Assembly: GCA_041753575.1 (NCBI GenBank)
Contig: JBGSUA010000102.1
Location: 1-64,000 of the forward strand
Length of the DNA: 64,000 nt
Reading direction: 5' to 3'
Origin: CG2-30-51-40 sp041753575
GTDB lineage: Bacteria; Desulfobacterota; DSM-4660; Desulfatiglandales; Desulfatiglandaceae
Shown here: piece by piece, positions 32,938-41,974 of the stretch
How the letters are laid out: every line of letters starts with the position of its first letter
Numbering within the stretch: position 1 is the first letter of the stretch
Program-made: the position numbers and the translations under genes
Notes under the pieces: generated by a model
Told to the model about the DNA's origin: nothing
What the model saw: the letters and a program-made list of their open reading frames with translations, nothing else
The model's database searches: none

Positions 32938-33867
32938 ATGGAACCATCCGTCATTGATCAGGTTGCCCTGAATTTCAACGCCCAGGGCCTTCTAGTAATC
33001 AACATCGCCATCGGTTTCATGATGCTTGGAGTGGCGCTGGATCTGAAGTTGGAGGACTTCAAGAAGATCCTGGTTGCGCCGAAGGCACCGGCTATTGGTC
33101 TGGTAGCCCAGTTCATCCTTCTGCCTGCCTTCACCTTTCTCCTGACGCTGGTAATTTCCCCCCTGCCTTCCATCGCCCTTGGGATGATATTGGTAGCGGC
33201 CTGTCCAGGAGGAAACCTGTCCAACATACTCACATATCTGGCCAGGGGAAATGTAGCCGTCTCCATAAGCATGACAGCAGTATCTACAGCGGTTGCCATC
33301 ATCATGACACCCCTAAATCTCTCTCTCTGGGGAAGCCTCAATCCAGCTACCGCTGCCATCCTGGAGCGGGTTCGACTCTCCCCGTTTGATGTCTTCTTCA
33401 CCATATTCGTTATCCTGGGAATCCCTCTTCTGATAGGAACCCAGATATCTAAATTTTTCCCGGGAATTGCAGAAAAGGTGAGGAGGCCATTCAAGTTGTT
33501 TGCCCTGCTTTTTTTTGTAGTCATCGTTGCCGGCGCTCTGGCAACTAACTGGGCGAACTTCATAAAGTACGTGGGAGTGGTAATGTTTGCGGTGTTTCTC
33601 CATAACGGAATGGCCCTTATGATCGGCTATTGGAGTGGACGGGCGGGCGGCCTTGCAGAGGCTGACTGCAGGGCCGTGTCCATCGAGGTTGGCATACAGA
33701 ATTCAGCTCTAGGGCTGGTGCTGGTCTTCAATTTCTTCCACGGCCTGGGGGGTATGGCCATCGTGGTCGCGTGGTGGGGGGTATGGCACATTATCTCAGG
33801 GCTGACAGCGGCGCTTATATATTCACGATTCATGCGCTACAGGGAAGCAGTGGGCGCCAGGGCATGA
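32938..33867 (+). CDS. Bile acid:sodium symporter (BASS) family carrier
   Basis: The 309-residue protein has nine or ten helices and the BASS family marks: FMMLGVALDLKLEDFK, ACPGGNLSNILTYLARGNVAVSISM (the crossover region with the conserved CPGGxxSN) and EVGIQNSALGLVLV in the second crossover. These carriers import organic anions, such as bile acids, pyruvate, pantothenate or sulfonates, with Na+. Located between TPP enzymes and dehydrogenases, it is the likely importer of the substrate of this cluster. A GGAGACAG site lies close before ATG 32938. Confidence 0.9.
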   Translation: MEPSVIDQVALNFNAQGLLVINIAIGFMMLGVALDLKLEDFKKILVAPKAPAIGLVAQFILLPAFTFLLTLVISPLPSIALGMILVAACPGGNLSNILTYLARGNVAVSISMTAVSTAVAIIMTPLNLSLWGSLNPATAAILERVRLSPFDVFFTIFVILGIPLLIGTQISKFFPGIAEKVRRPFKLFALLFFVVIVAGALATNWANFIKYVGVVMFAVFLHNGMALMIGYWSGRAGGLAEADCRAVSIEVGIQNSALGLVLVFNFFHGLGGMAIVVAWWGVWHIISGLTAALIYSRFMRYREAVGARA

Positions 33868-33908
33868 AACGTAGCAAGAAGCTGCCTATGATTGACAGAT
33901 AAATCATC

Positions 33909-34709
33909 ATGAAATCATTTCAGGACAAGGTGGCAGTCATAACAGGCGGCGCAAGCGGCATCGGGGCCGCCATAGCCCTGGCTCTTGCCAGGGAGGGGTG
34001 CCGCATTGCCATTATGGACGCGGACATAGCCGGGCTCAAGGCCTATGAAGAAAAATTGACAGGCATGGGATTTTCGGTATTGGCCCTTTCTGGGGATATA
34101 AGCAGCGAGGCCGATTGCCGAAATGCCATAGATAGAACCCGCGAGAGGTGGGGAAAAGTCGCCATACTGGTTAACAATGCGGGCATTACTCAGAGGGGCG
34201 CCTTCATTGATACGGATGTATCCGTTTTCCGGAGGGTCATGGAAGTGAACTTCTTCGGCTCTCTTTACTGCACTAAGGCGGCCCTGTCTGATATCGTCGA
34301 GAACAAGGGACACGTTGTTGTGATTGAAAGCGTGGCAGGGGTTGCCCCACTTCCCGGAAGGACTGGATACTGCGCGAGCAAATACGCCCTCCATGGTCTT
34401 TTTTCTACCCTAAGGACAGAGGTGAGAAAAAGGGGAGTTCACGTAATGATCGTTTGCCCGGGCTTCATAAGAACCAATCTCCAGAGCCGTGCTCTTGGAT
34501 GTGACGGAAGCGTAGCCACCTCGGAACGTACCACCGTCGGAAGGGACTACACGCCTGATATGGTGGCGGAGGAGGTGCTTCTGGGACTGAAGAAACGCAG
34601 GTCTTTGATAGCCCTGACGCCGGCCGGCAAGCTCGGGTATTGGATGAACAGGATACTGCCGGGACTTTACGAGCGTATTGTTGAGAAGAAGATAGGCAAG
34701 GAGACCTGA
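33909..34709 (+). CDS. Short-chain dehydrogenase/reductase
   Basis: This 266-residue classical SDR has ITGGASGIGAAIA at the start, NNAGITQRG, catalytic Ser in VIESVAGVAPLPG and Tyr-x3-Lys in YCASKYALHG, then CPGFIRTN. The C-terminal part (RRSLIALTPAGKLGYWMNRILPG) is typical of SDRs of the DHRS7/YqjQ-like group that act on lipophilic or acyl substrates. The stop codon overlaps the ATG of the TetR gene by one base, so the two form a transcription unit. It differs from the SDR at 29998 and likely acts on another substrate. Confidence 0.88.
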   Translation: MKSFQDKVAVITGGASGIGAAIALALAREGCRIAIMDADIAGLKAYEEKLTGMGFSVLALSGDISSEADCRNAIDRTRERWGKVAILVNNAGITQRGAFIDTDVSVFRRVMEVNFFGSLYCTKAALSDIVENKGHVVVIESVAGVAPLPGRTGYCASKYALHGLFSTLRTEVRKRGVHVMIVCPGFIRTNLQSRALGCDGSVATSERTTVGRDYTPDMVAEEVLLGLKKRRSLIALTPAGKLGYWMNRILPGLYERIVEKKIGKET

Positions 34710-35332
34710 TGGGGGTTGGAGAACGCAGGGAGCGGGAAAGGGAACAGAGGAAAAAAAATATCCTTGAGTCCGCGCGGAAGCTTCTTGTCGAACAGGGGTT
34801 GCAGGCGACATCTGTGAACCGGATAGCAAAGGAATGCGAACTGGGTATCGGGACCATATACTTTTACTTCAAGAACAAGGAGGAAATCTTTGCGGCTCTC
34901 CAGGAACAGGGCCTCGAGATCCTCTGCGGAAAGGTGGCCGATGCGATGCTGCAAACCTTGGACTGTGAAGAAAAACTTAAGGCCGCTTCTTCGGCCTATC
35001 TGGACTTCAGCCGGGAGTGCAGGGACTACTTCGACGTGATAAACTACTTCATCACCTCGCCTTCAACCTTTTTCCCGTCGGCCTTAATGATGCGGATACA
35101 CTCGAAGGGCGCTTCAATCCTTTCCCTGGTGGAATCCGCCGTAGTCGAGGGCAACCAACAGCGCCGTTTCAACGAACCCATGCCAAGACGGTATGCCATC
35201 TTTTTCTGGGCATCCCTCCACGGTATGATCTCCATCCGTAAAATGGGGAAGGATACCATCCTTGAAAACGAAAATTATCAGGACTTTTATCGGTATTGCG
35301 TGGAACGGCTCATCAGAGGTATCCGGATCTGA
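34709..35332 (+). CDS. TetR/AcrR family transcriptional regulator
   Basis: The N-terminal helix-turn-helix spans about residues 15-65 (ILESARKLLVEQGLQATSVNRIA, then GIGTIYFYFKNKEEIFAAL), the classic TetR DNA-binding domain. The remaining 140 residues form a ligand-binding helical domain of no recognised type. TetR proteins usually repress neighbouring genes until a small ligand binds. It is coupled to the SDR gene by a one-base stop/start overlap and sits in the middle of the TPP-enzyme cluster, whose substrate or CoA derivative is the likely signal. Confidence 0.92.
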   Translation: MGVGERREREREQRKKNILESARKLLVEQGLQATSVNRIAKECELGIGTIYFYFKNKEEIFAALQEQGLEILCGKVADAMLQTLDCEEKLKAASSAYLDFSRECRDYFDVINYFITSPSTFFPSALMMRIHSKGASILSLVESAVVEGNQQRRFNEPMPRRYAIFFWASLHGMISIRKMGKDTILENENYQDFYRYCVERLIRGIRI

Positions 35333-35546
35333 TTGAGATATAATGGAATGATTCAGGTGCCTGCCAGCGATCAGGATACTATTCCTGGAGTGATACGGTT
35401 TGTGGGATTTGAGCGGAGGCCGAGGGCAGCGGAGATTGCAGTCTGGTTAACATCACGGTTTAGCACGGCTTAAGCCCGCATGAGCGAGCAGAGCCCTGGA
35501 GCTGGACACTACAATTATCACAAGCTTTTTGAGTGGAGGAGATACA

Positions 35547-37283
35547 ATGGCAAGACAGAAGATGACACCGAGCGAGGCGCTGGCGGAGACACTGGTGGCG
35601 GAAGGCGTAAAGAATGTTTTTGGAATAGTCGGCTCCGCCTATATGGATGCCCTTGACCTGTTTTCCGCGGCGGGCATTCGGTTTGTCCCGGTTGCCCACG
35701 AGCAGGCTGCCTGCCACGCGGCCGACGGGTTCGCTAGGGTGACCGGAAGGCCACAGGCCTGCATCGGACAGAACGGGCCCGGTATCGCCAATTTTGTGTC
35801 AGCAATGACAGCGGCCTACTGGGCGCACTCGCCTGTGGTGGCTATCACTCCGGAGACCGGTTCAATGGGGCTGGGAACAGGCGGGTTTCAGGAACTTGAC
35901 CAGATGCCTATGTTCCAGCGTTCTACTGTGTATCAGGTCAAAGTTTCTAATCCCCAGCGAATGGCGGAACTTGCGCGGCGATGCTTCTACATGGCCAAGA
36001 ACCTGTGCGGCCCCGCCCAGCTCAATATCCCAAGGGATCACTTTTACGGCCTGTGCGAAGATGATATCTACGAGACTCCCTTAATATCCAGGGGTCCCGG
36101 AGGCCTGAAAGAGATAGCAGAAGCGGCCCGGCTTATCTGTCAGGCGAGATTCCCTGTGATTCTTTCAGGGGGAGGGGTATCCCAGACCGATGCTGTGGCC
36201 GAGGTAAAGGCGCTTGCCGAATACCTGACAGCGCCCGTATGCAACACCTATCTCCATAACGATACCTTCCCCGCAAGTCATGACCTGGCCTGCGGCCCCA
36301 TCGGCTATTGCGGTTCCAAGGCCGCCATGCGCATCCTGCAGAAAGCCGATCTGGTTATCGCTCTTGGCACCCGGCTTGGCCCCTTCGGCACCCTTCCGCA
36401 GTATGACATCAGCTACTGGCCGGCAGGAGCTAAATTGATCCAGTGCGATACCAACATCCAGGCCCTGGGTCTGTCGAAGAGAGCTGATGTTTATAGCATC
36501 GGCGATGTCAAAGAGTTCGCGGGGTTTTTGATGCGCGAGGTAAAATGCGCAAGGCCTGGGCTGGCCCCTGACCGGCAGAGACTCGCCCTCATCCAGGAAG
36601 AAAAGAAACGCTGGACCGAGGAACTCTCCTCCTGGAGCGAATCTTCCAAATCGGCTCCCATGCATCCGAGGCGTTTCCACGCAGAATGGACCCGCGCCCT
36701 TCCCAGGGATGCCATCGTCACCACGGATATCGGAAACAACTCATCCATGATAAACGCCTACCTGAAGTTCGAGGGCATCCGGCAGCACATATCAGCCCTT
36801 TCCTGGGGCAACTGCGGGTTTGCCTTTGGCGCGGCCATGGGCTGCAAACTGGCCTTGCCGGATAGGCCGGTAATAGCTTTTCAGGGAGACGGAGCCTACG
36901 GCATAAGCGGCATTCAGGAAGTCATGACCGCAGTCAGGGAGAATATCCCTCTTGTGGCTGTCGTTGCCACAAACAACGAATGGGGTGCTGAGAAAAAGAA
37001 CCAGATTGATTTCTATAACAACAGGTTCATTGGAGCGGATCTCCCCGATAATCCGGATTACGCGGAACTGGCCCGTGTCATGGGGGCAAACGGCATCCGT
37101 GTTGATGCCCCCGATCAGGTGGGAGACGCCCTTCGGGAGGCCATCGCTTCCGGCAGACCCACTGTGATAAACGCCATTGTTCAGGGGGGCGAGGAGGTAC
37201 TTGCGGAGCCGTTCAGGAGGGACGCCCTGGCCCTGCCTGTCAGGTACCTGGACAAATACGCCCATCTGAATATCCGGAAATAG
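35547..37283 (+). CDS. xsc: Sulfoacetaldehyde acetyltransferase-like TPP enzyme
   Basis: The 578-residue protein follows the Xsc branch of TPP enzymes. It has VFGIVGSAYMDALDLF, VAHEQAACHAADGFARVTG with the catalytic Glu, IGQNGPGIANFVSAMTAAYW, GTGGFQELDQMPMF, and LGTRLGPFGTLPQYDISYWP. Xsc converts sulfoacetaldehyde and phosphate into acetyl phosphate and sulfite. The LGTRLxPFxTLPxYxIxYWP stretch and the GGFQExxQM stretch are the best evidence, and other TPP enzymes lack them. No pta gene follows, so how acetyl phosphate would be used is open, and a related aldehyde may be the real substrate. ATG 35547 follows GGAGGAG by six bases. A hairpin with a T-run follows the gene. Confidence 0.75.
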   Translation: MARQKMTPSEALAETLVAEGVKNVFGIVGSAYMDALDLFSAAGIRFVPVAHEQAACHAADGFARVTGRPQACIGQNGPGIANFVSAMTAAYWAHSPVVAITPETGSMGLGTGGFQELDQMPMFQRSTVYQVKVSNPQRMAELARRCFYMAKNLCGPAQLNIPRDHFYGLCEDDIYETPLISRGPGGLKEIAEAARLICQARFPVILSGGGVSQTDAVAEVKALAEYLTAPVCNTYLHNDTFPASHDLACGPIGYCGSKAAMRILQKADLVIALGTRLGPFGTLPQYDISYWPAGAKLIQCDTNIQALGLSKRADVYSIGDVKEFAGFLMREVKCARPGLAPDRQRLALIQEEKKRWTEELSSWSESSKSAPMHPRRFHAEWTRALPRDAIVTTDIGNNSSMINAYLKFEGIRQHISALSWGNCGFAFGAAMGCKLALPDRPVIAFQGDGAYGISGIQEVMTAVRENIPLVAVVATNNEWGAEKKNQIDFYNNRFIGADLPDNPDYAELARVMGANGIRVDAPDQVGDALREAIASGRPTVINAIVQGGEEVLAEPFRRDALALPVRYLDKYAHLNIRK

Positions 37284-37357
37284 CAGGAGTCGGCCCCGGG
37301 CATAATCCAAGGCCGGCCAGCTTCCGGAGCGGCCGCGCATGGGATATCCTGCTTTTT
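37282..37357 (+). terminator. Possible terminator after the Xsc-like gene
   Basis: AGCAGGA (37282-37288) pairs with TCCTGCT (37347-37353), followed by TTTTT. The long loop holds further G/C-rich pairing (GGCCGGCC and GCGGCCGC), so a branched hairpin is likely. It lies directly over the stop codon of the preceding gene. Confidence 0.35.
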
Positions 37358-37432
37358 GTCACTCGGCACGTCCCGGAGAAGGCGGGATAGCGATTCAACG
37401 AATCACCTATCCGGGTGATCCAAGACCGGCCA

Positions 37433-38806
37433 TCAAAGCTTCATTTTCCCCGGGTTGAGTATGTCCTTGGGATCAAGTGCCATCTTGATGTTCCTCATGA
37501 CCTCAAGGGATATGGAACTGTGCTCGATCTCCATGTAGGGGGCCTTGGATAACCCGATTCCGTGTTCGCCTGTGAGGGTCCCTCCAAGGCCGCAGGCGAG
37601 CCTGAATATGCCCTCAGCGGCCCTGTGCACCCGGTCTATCTGATCCGGGTCGGCCGGGTCGTACATCAATCTTGGATGGATGTTACCGTCTCCGGCATGT
37701 CCAAAGATCACAAAGGGAATCTCCATCTCAGAGGCAATCCGCGAGATGCCGTTAAGGAGATCAGGTACCCTTGAGATGGGTACGGCCACATCCTCCGATA
37801 TATTGGCGGGTTTTAGCTTGGCAGCCATACTTCCCACTGACTTGCGGACGCGCCAGAGGGATTGTGCTTCTGCCTTTGAACCCGCCTTATTGACGGCGAA
37901 CGCCTTGTTTTTATTGAAAACCTCAACTATCTTATCCATCTGGAAGGCCGCCTCGGTGTCTGTGTAGCCGTCCGTTTCAGTAAGTATCATAGCCCTTGCC
38001 TCAGGCATAGGGATCCCGCCTTGTTCCCTTAAGACCCTCAGCGCATTCTCATCCAGGATTTCAAGCACGCTGGGGATGATGCCTGAGTGCATTATGTCGC
38101 TAACCGCGCGGCCCGCGTCGGTAAGATCGGAAAACATGGCCGTGGCGGTTGACGTGGCAAGAGGCCTGGGGCTGATCTTGAGGGTTATAAGGGTTATTAC
38201 GCCCAGAGTTCCTTCAGAGCCCACAAAGAGCCTTGTTAGATCATAGCCGGATACCGACTTCATGCAGGGTGCCCCTGTCTTGAGAATCCGGCCGTCGGCA
38301 AGAACCACCTCAAGGGCCAGAACATAATCTCGGGTAACACCGTACTTGGCGCCCCTTATGCCGCCCGCGTTCGTCGCAACATTTCCTCCTATAGTGCAGA
38401 CCTTGCCGCTTGCCGGGTCAGGAGGAAAGAAAAATCCGTATGGCAGGAGCGCCTTTTCAAGATCTTCATAGACCACTCCAGGCTCAAGAACCACAAGCCG
38501 ATCAGGAATCCTGATCTCGAGTATTCTGTTCATCCTGGCCATATCCATGACAAGCCCTCCCTTTGCCGGCACCGCGGCCCCGGCAAGTCCCGTCCCGGCC
38601 CCACGCGGGGTGACAGGGATGTCATTTTCCCACGAAAGACGCATTATGTCGGATACCTGTCCGGTGCTTCTTGGCCAGACTGCCGCCATAGGGCGATGAG
38701 CGTTATCGGAGGCGTCGTAGGAATATGAAACCAGGTCAATCAGAGAGTCTGTGAAGTTATCCTCCCCCAGAATCATAATGAAGTTTTTTTTAAGATTTTC
38801 ATCCAT
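37433..38806 (-). CDS. GlcD-type FAD-linked 2-hydroxyacid oxidase
   Basis: The 457-residue protein has the PCMH-type FAD-binding domain (VTPRGAGTGLAGAAVP, PDPASGKVCTIGGNVATNAGG) and the C-terminal FAD oxidase domain (FGHAGDGNIHPRLMYD, GLGGTLTGEHGIGLSKAPYM). This is the GlcD/D-lactate dehydrogenase/D-2-hydroxyglutarate dehydrogenase group. It oxidises a D-2-hydroxyacid to the 2-oxoacid and passes electrons to another acceptor. No GlcE or GlcF genes are adjacent. The LarA-type racemase gene upstream on the same strand is 29 bases away, so the two likely work together on both enantiomers. ATG 38806 or TTG 38812 may be the start. Confidence 0.87.
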   Translation of the reverse strand: MDENLKKNFIMILGEDNFTDSLIDLVSYSYDASDNAHRPMAAVWPRSTGQVSDIMRLSWENDIPVTPRGAGTGLAGAAVPAKGGLVMDMARMNRILEIRIPDRLVVLEPGVVYEDLEKALLPYGFFFPPDPASGKVCTIGGNVATNAGGIRGAKYGVTRDYVLALEVVLADGRILKTGAPCMKSVSGYDLTRLFVGSEGTLGVITLITLKISPRPLATSTATAMFSDLTDAGRAVSDIMHSGIIPSVLEILDENALRVLREQGGIPMPEARAMILTETDGYTDTEAAFQMDKIVEVFNKNKAFAVNKAGSKAEAQSLWRVRKSVGSMAAKLKPANISEDVAVPISRVPDLLNGISRIASEMEIPFVIFGHAGDGNIHPRLMYDPADPDQIDRVHRAAEGIFRLACGLGGTLTGEHGIGLSKAPYMEIEHSSISLEVMRNIKMALDPKDILNPGKMKL

Positions 38807-38835
38807 ACTCAACTATTCCGATTTCCATCTCAGAT

Positions 38836-40155
38836 TCAGCGGGAGACGTTTCCGGGCGTCACCACCGGCAGAGTAAGTAGCGCGTGGGGGACGATAAGGG
38901 TTTCTATGGGCGTTTCAGCAATTATGGAACGGGCCCTTGAAAAGGCCTCTTCCATATTTCTTGCGGGGATCATATGGAGTTCCCTTGCCACTTCGGGGAA
39001 TTTTGATCCGACAACAATGACGGATGTCTTTTCCATGACCTTGGCCATTACAAAAGCGCGCTGAGCGCCTGGCGGATAACCTTTTAATCTGAGCTCCGCG
39101 AGGAGGGATGACATATCCCCGGCGCTTTTCATGGTATCGAGGAAACGCCTTTCTCCTATCCCCTCCCCTGCTCCTTCCGGAGTTGGGGCGGGCAGTATAT
39201 AAACGCCGCCTTCCCTTACAACAGGAACCGGCGCAAAATGGAGATAGCTTACCGCGCGTGACGCCTGATAGAGGTTTACGTCCTTTGGATAACCGACTCC
39301 GGCTATTGCCGCGTCAAACTGCCCTGGTATGGGGACTTCAAATAGCCTTCTAGCCGAATCCACAAGGGAGTAGAAGCATTTTTCCGGATCGCCCGCGGCC
39401 AGCTTTACGATGCGCTTTTCATGATCCAGGACCACATTGACTATTAGGGCTAGCCGAGCCCGTCTGGCGCATTCCTGAACGGCCTCCTGAAAAGGGTTCC
39501 CGTGAATCATTCCAAGACGGGTCCCCGTGTGATCAACCATCCGAGGGCCATGGGTGTGGGCGATAAATGCCTCGCCACCAGCGCCTACAGCGAGCGTCTT
39601 TCCTCCTCCAGAGTAACCGGCATACTGGTGAGGTTCAACTATGCCTGTTGCTATAAGCAGATCAGATTCAAAAGCGATACGATTAACCGCAATAGGGATG
39701 CCTGCCTGTGTCTCACCCAGGGAGACCAGCCCTGCGGGATCGCGGGCGTCGTGATCTGCCACATGGTATTTATTGCATATATCTTCTCCGAGTTTTTCTA
39801 TCTTTTCTGAAGAGGTGCTGGCTCTGTGCATGCCAACACCGCAAAGAAGGGTTATATCTTGGTTCTTGATCCCGGCCTCTTTGAGCTCACTGAGTATTCC
39901 TGAAACAAGGAGGCGGTCCGGGCAGGCCCTGGTGCTGTCTGTAAATACTACGCATACGCGTTCAGCTTTTCCTGCGAGGACCTTCAAAGGCGGGCAACCG
40001 AGGGGATTCTTCAGTGCATCCGCGAGGGCTGAGGCCGGGTCAGGGAGAGGGGCCTCTGCCCTTGCCTCGGCAACCGAGAAACTGAACCCGGGCGAGGGAG
40101 TGAATTCCAAAATTCTTCTGCCGAATGGCACTTGATAAGATCTGTTATTCTTCAT
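38836..40155 (-). CDS. LarA-type nickel-pincer racemase
   Basis: The 439-residue protein aligns with lactate racemase LarA at all catalytic positions visible by eye: VFTD73STR76ACP, GMH110RASTSSE, EPH176QYAGYSGGGK186, and H200/H202 sixteen residues after K186. In the Lactiplantibacillus enzyme K184 carries the nickel-pincer cofactor and H200 binds nickel, with the same 16-residue spacing. It would interconvert enantiomers of lactate or another 2-hydroxyacid. The cofactor-making genes larB, larC and larE are not in the window. ATG 40155 matches the family N-terminus; an upstream ATG at 40218 is in frame. It precedes the GlcD-type oxidase gene. Confidence 0.85.
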   Translation of the reverse strand: MKNNRSYQVPFGRRILEFTPSPGFSFSVAEARAEAPLPDPASALADALKNPLGCPPLKVLAGKAERVCVVFTDSTRACPDRLLVSGILSELKEAGIKNQDITLLCGVGMHRASTSSEKIEKLGEDICNKYHVADHDARDPAGLVSLGETQAGIPIAVNRIAFESDLLIATGIVEPHQYAGYSGGGKTLAVGAGGEAFIAHTHGPRMVDHTGTRLGMIHGNPFQEAVQECARRARLALIVNVVLDHEKRIVKLAAGDPEKCFYSLVDSARRLFEVPIPGQFDAAIAGVGYPKDVNLYQASRAVSYLHFAPVPVVREGGVYILPAPTPEGAGEGIGERRFLDTMKSAGDMSSLLAELRLKGYPPGAQRAFVMAKVMEKTSVIVVGSKFPEVARELHMIPARNMEEAFSRARSIIAETPIETLIVPHALLTLPVVTPGNVSR

Positions 40156-40376
40156 TCGATGCGTAACGCCCCTGTCATAACGGCTCCGAATCCCGGACCA
40201 GGCAATTTGTGTTGCCATTCATCACGCTTAGGCTGTAGAATCGAGCATGCCGGAGGTTCTTGAGGAATGAGCCTCCCTTATTTGATCAGCTCTGACCATA
40301 AGAGCAGTATATTTGAGACACCTTCAACCCGGCAGTCAAAGAATAAAGACTACACCAAGAAACGGATCAGATCAAA

Positions 40377-41693
40377 ATGAATCGTTTTATGAAACAGGTT
40401 GCCGCTGCAGCGCTCTTGATATCCATAATCGGTTTCCCGGCGCCTGCGATGAGCGAGGGTGAGGTCAGGGTAGGCGTAATATTACCGCTTTCCGGCAGGC
40501 TGGAAAACACCGGCAAGGCGATGAGACATGCCTTTGAACTGGCCGCTGATATAGCAAACAGGGAGATGCCTGGCCTTGACCTGACGATTTCTCGCTGGCA
40601 GGGTATCCCCGGTCTTGGCGGGGCGAAGATGAGGCTCGTGTTCGGCGACCACAGATCAGATCCGGCCAGGGGGTCTGAGCTGGCGGCAAGGTTTATCAAG
40701 GAAGAAAAGGTAGCCGGCATTCTCGGATGCTACAACTCAACCGTGACAAAGGCTGTCAGCGGGGTTTGCGAAAAGGCTAAAGTCCCCATGTTCACGACCA
40801 CATCTACGGCTCAAGCCTTGACCACGGAGGGAAACAGATGGCTCTGGCGCACCGCCCCGAACAATATCTCGATTGCCAGGGACCTTTACGTCTTCTTGAA
40901 GGCTCTGGCAGAGGGAAGGGCCGGGGGGGCTTATCAAGTTCCCTTAGAGGAGATCAAAGAACTCGTGCTGATGGGCGAGGACTCTGACATGGGAGATCAG
41001 ACCTTGCAACTCCTTGGAAATCTGGCGCCCAGATACGGATTCAAGACGAATCTCTCCGTGCGGTATCCCGGAAACTCCGAAGACTTCTCCATTCAGGCCA
41101 GGGCTGTCGCCAGGGCAAAACCAGGGGTTTTGGTTATGATATCTCGCTCATCAGATGCGGCAAATTACATGAGGACCTTTAAGGAAATAGGGTTTTCTCC
41201 CAGGATCATCTGGGGCCACGGCGCGGAATTCAGAGATGCCGACTTCGCGGAGGGCCTTAAGGATGTCGTGATGGGGGTGGTTACAAGAGCCGACTTTGTC
41301 CCGGCTCTTTTCAATTCAGTTCCGCTTGCGCGGGCTATAAATGATCTTTATAGGGGGAAGACCAGGAAAGACATGGACAGCGTGTCGGCCAGGGCCTTTA
41401 CGGGGCTCCAGGCCTTCCTCCATGTCCTTGACAAGGCAGGCTCCATGGATGGGGCCGCTATTCAGTTCGCGGCCAACGGCCTTGAGATGCCTGCATCTGA
41501 ACTTATAATGCCCTGGAGGGGTATAAAATTTGGAGGTGAACAGCAAAACGAGATGGGACAAAATATCCTTGGCGCGGGGGTAGTTGCTCAGTGGCAGCCG
41601 GCCCAGGAAACTGGGGCGCCCGAGCTTAAAATCGTTTATCCTCCTCGGTTTGCCACTGCTGATCTAATCTATCCATTTCCAGGATGGGAATGA
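40377..41693 (+). CDS. LivK-type ABC transporter substrate-binding protein
   Basis: A signal peptide (MKQVAAAALLISIIGFPAPAMS) precedes a two-lobe periplasmic binding fold of the LivK/Leu-Ile-Val type: VRVGVILPLSGRLENTGKAM, GILGCYNSTVTKAVSGVCEKAKVP, and FKEIGFSPRIIWGHG. Family 5 binding proteins capture amino acids, amides, aromatic acids or other organic acids. No permease or ATPase genes are adjacent, so it may share a transporter encoded elsewhere, or act as a sensor. It is 16 bases upstream of the oxidoreductase operon on the same strand, so its ligand may be a 2-oxoacid or a precursor. Confidence 0.85.
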   Translation: MNRFMKQVAAAALLISIIGFPAPAMSEGEVRVGVILPLSGRLENTGKAMRHAFELAADIANREMPGLDLTISRWQGIPGLGGAKMRLVFGDHRSDPARGSELAARFIKEEKVAGILGCYNSTVTKAVSGVCEKAKVPMFTTTSTAQALTTEGNRWLWRTAPNNISIARDLYVFLKALAEGRAGGAYQVPLEEIKELVLMGEDSDMGDQTLQLLGNLAPRYGFKTNLSVRYPGNSEDFSIQARAVARAKPGVLVMISRSSDAANYMRTFKEIGFSPRIIWGHGAEFRDADFAEGLKDVVMGVVTRADFVPALFNSVPLARAINDLYRGKTRKDMDSVSARAFTGLQAFLHVLDKAGSMDGAAIQFAANGLEMPASELIMPWRGIKFGGEQQNEMGQNILGAGVVAQWQPAQETGAPELKIVYPPRFATADLIYPFPGWE

Positions 41694-41709
41694 AAAGGGC
41701 GGTGTAAAA

Positions 41710-41973
41710 TTGAGCCAAACAGAAGATAAAAGACCAGAGGATACCTCAGGATCTAAGAAACGAAAAAAGGTCTTCGAGCAGACTGTATTCAAAGACTGGT
41801 GCAAGTCGTGCGGTATCTGCGCCGCCTTTTGTCCCAGGAAGGTGATAGGCCGAAACGAGCAAGGCGAACCGGTCTTTGAGCGTCCGCAGGATTGCATCGG
41901 ATGCAGATTCTGCGAACTGCACTGTCCGGATTTTGCCATCACTATCAAAGAGAAATCATCCGGAGAAGGTTGA
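41710..41973 (+). CDS. 2-oxoacid:ferredoxin oxidoreductase, ferredoxin-like delta subunit
   Basis: The 87-residue protein has two ferredoxin motifs: CKSCGICAAFCP and CIGCRFCELHCP, each binding a 4Fe-4S cluster. It is the delta subunit of KorDABC-type enzymes and passes electrons from the TPP subunits to soluble ferredoxin. A charged N-terminal extension of about 30 residues precedes the first motif. The start is TTG 41710 with GGGCGGTG upstream. The stop codon is one base before the ATG of the alpha subunit gene, so both are translated together. Confidence 0.9.
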   Translation: MSQTEDKRPEDTSGSKKRKKVFEQTVFKDWCKSCGICAAFCPRKVIGRNEQGEPVFERPQDCIGCRFCELHCPDFAITIKEKSSGEG

Positions 41974-41974
41974 C

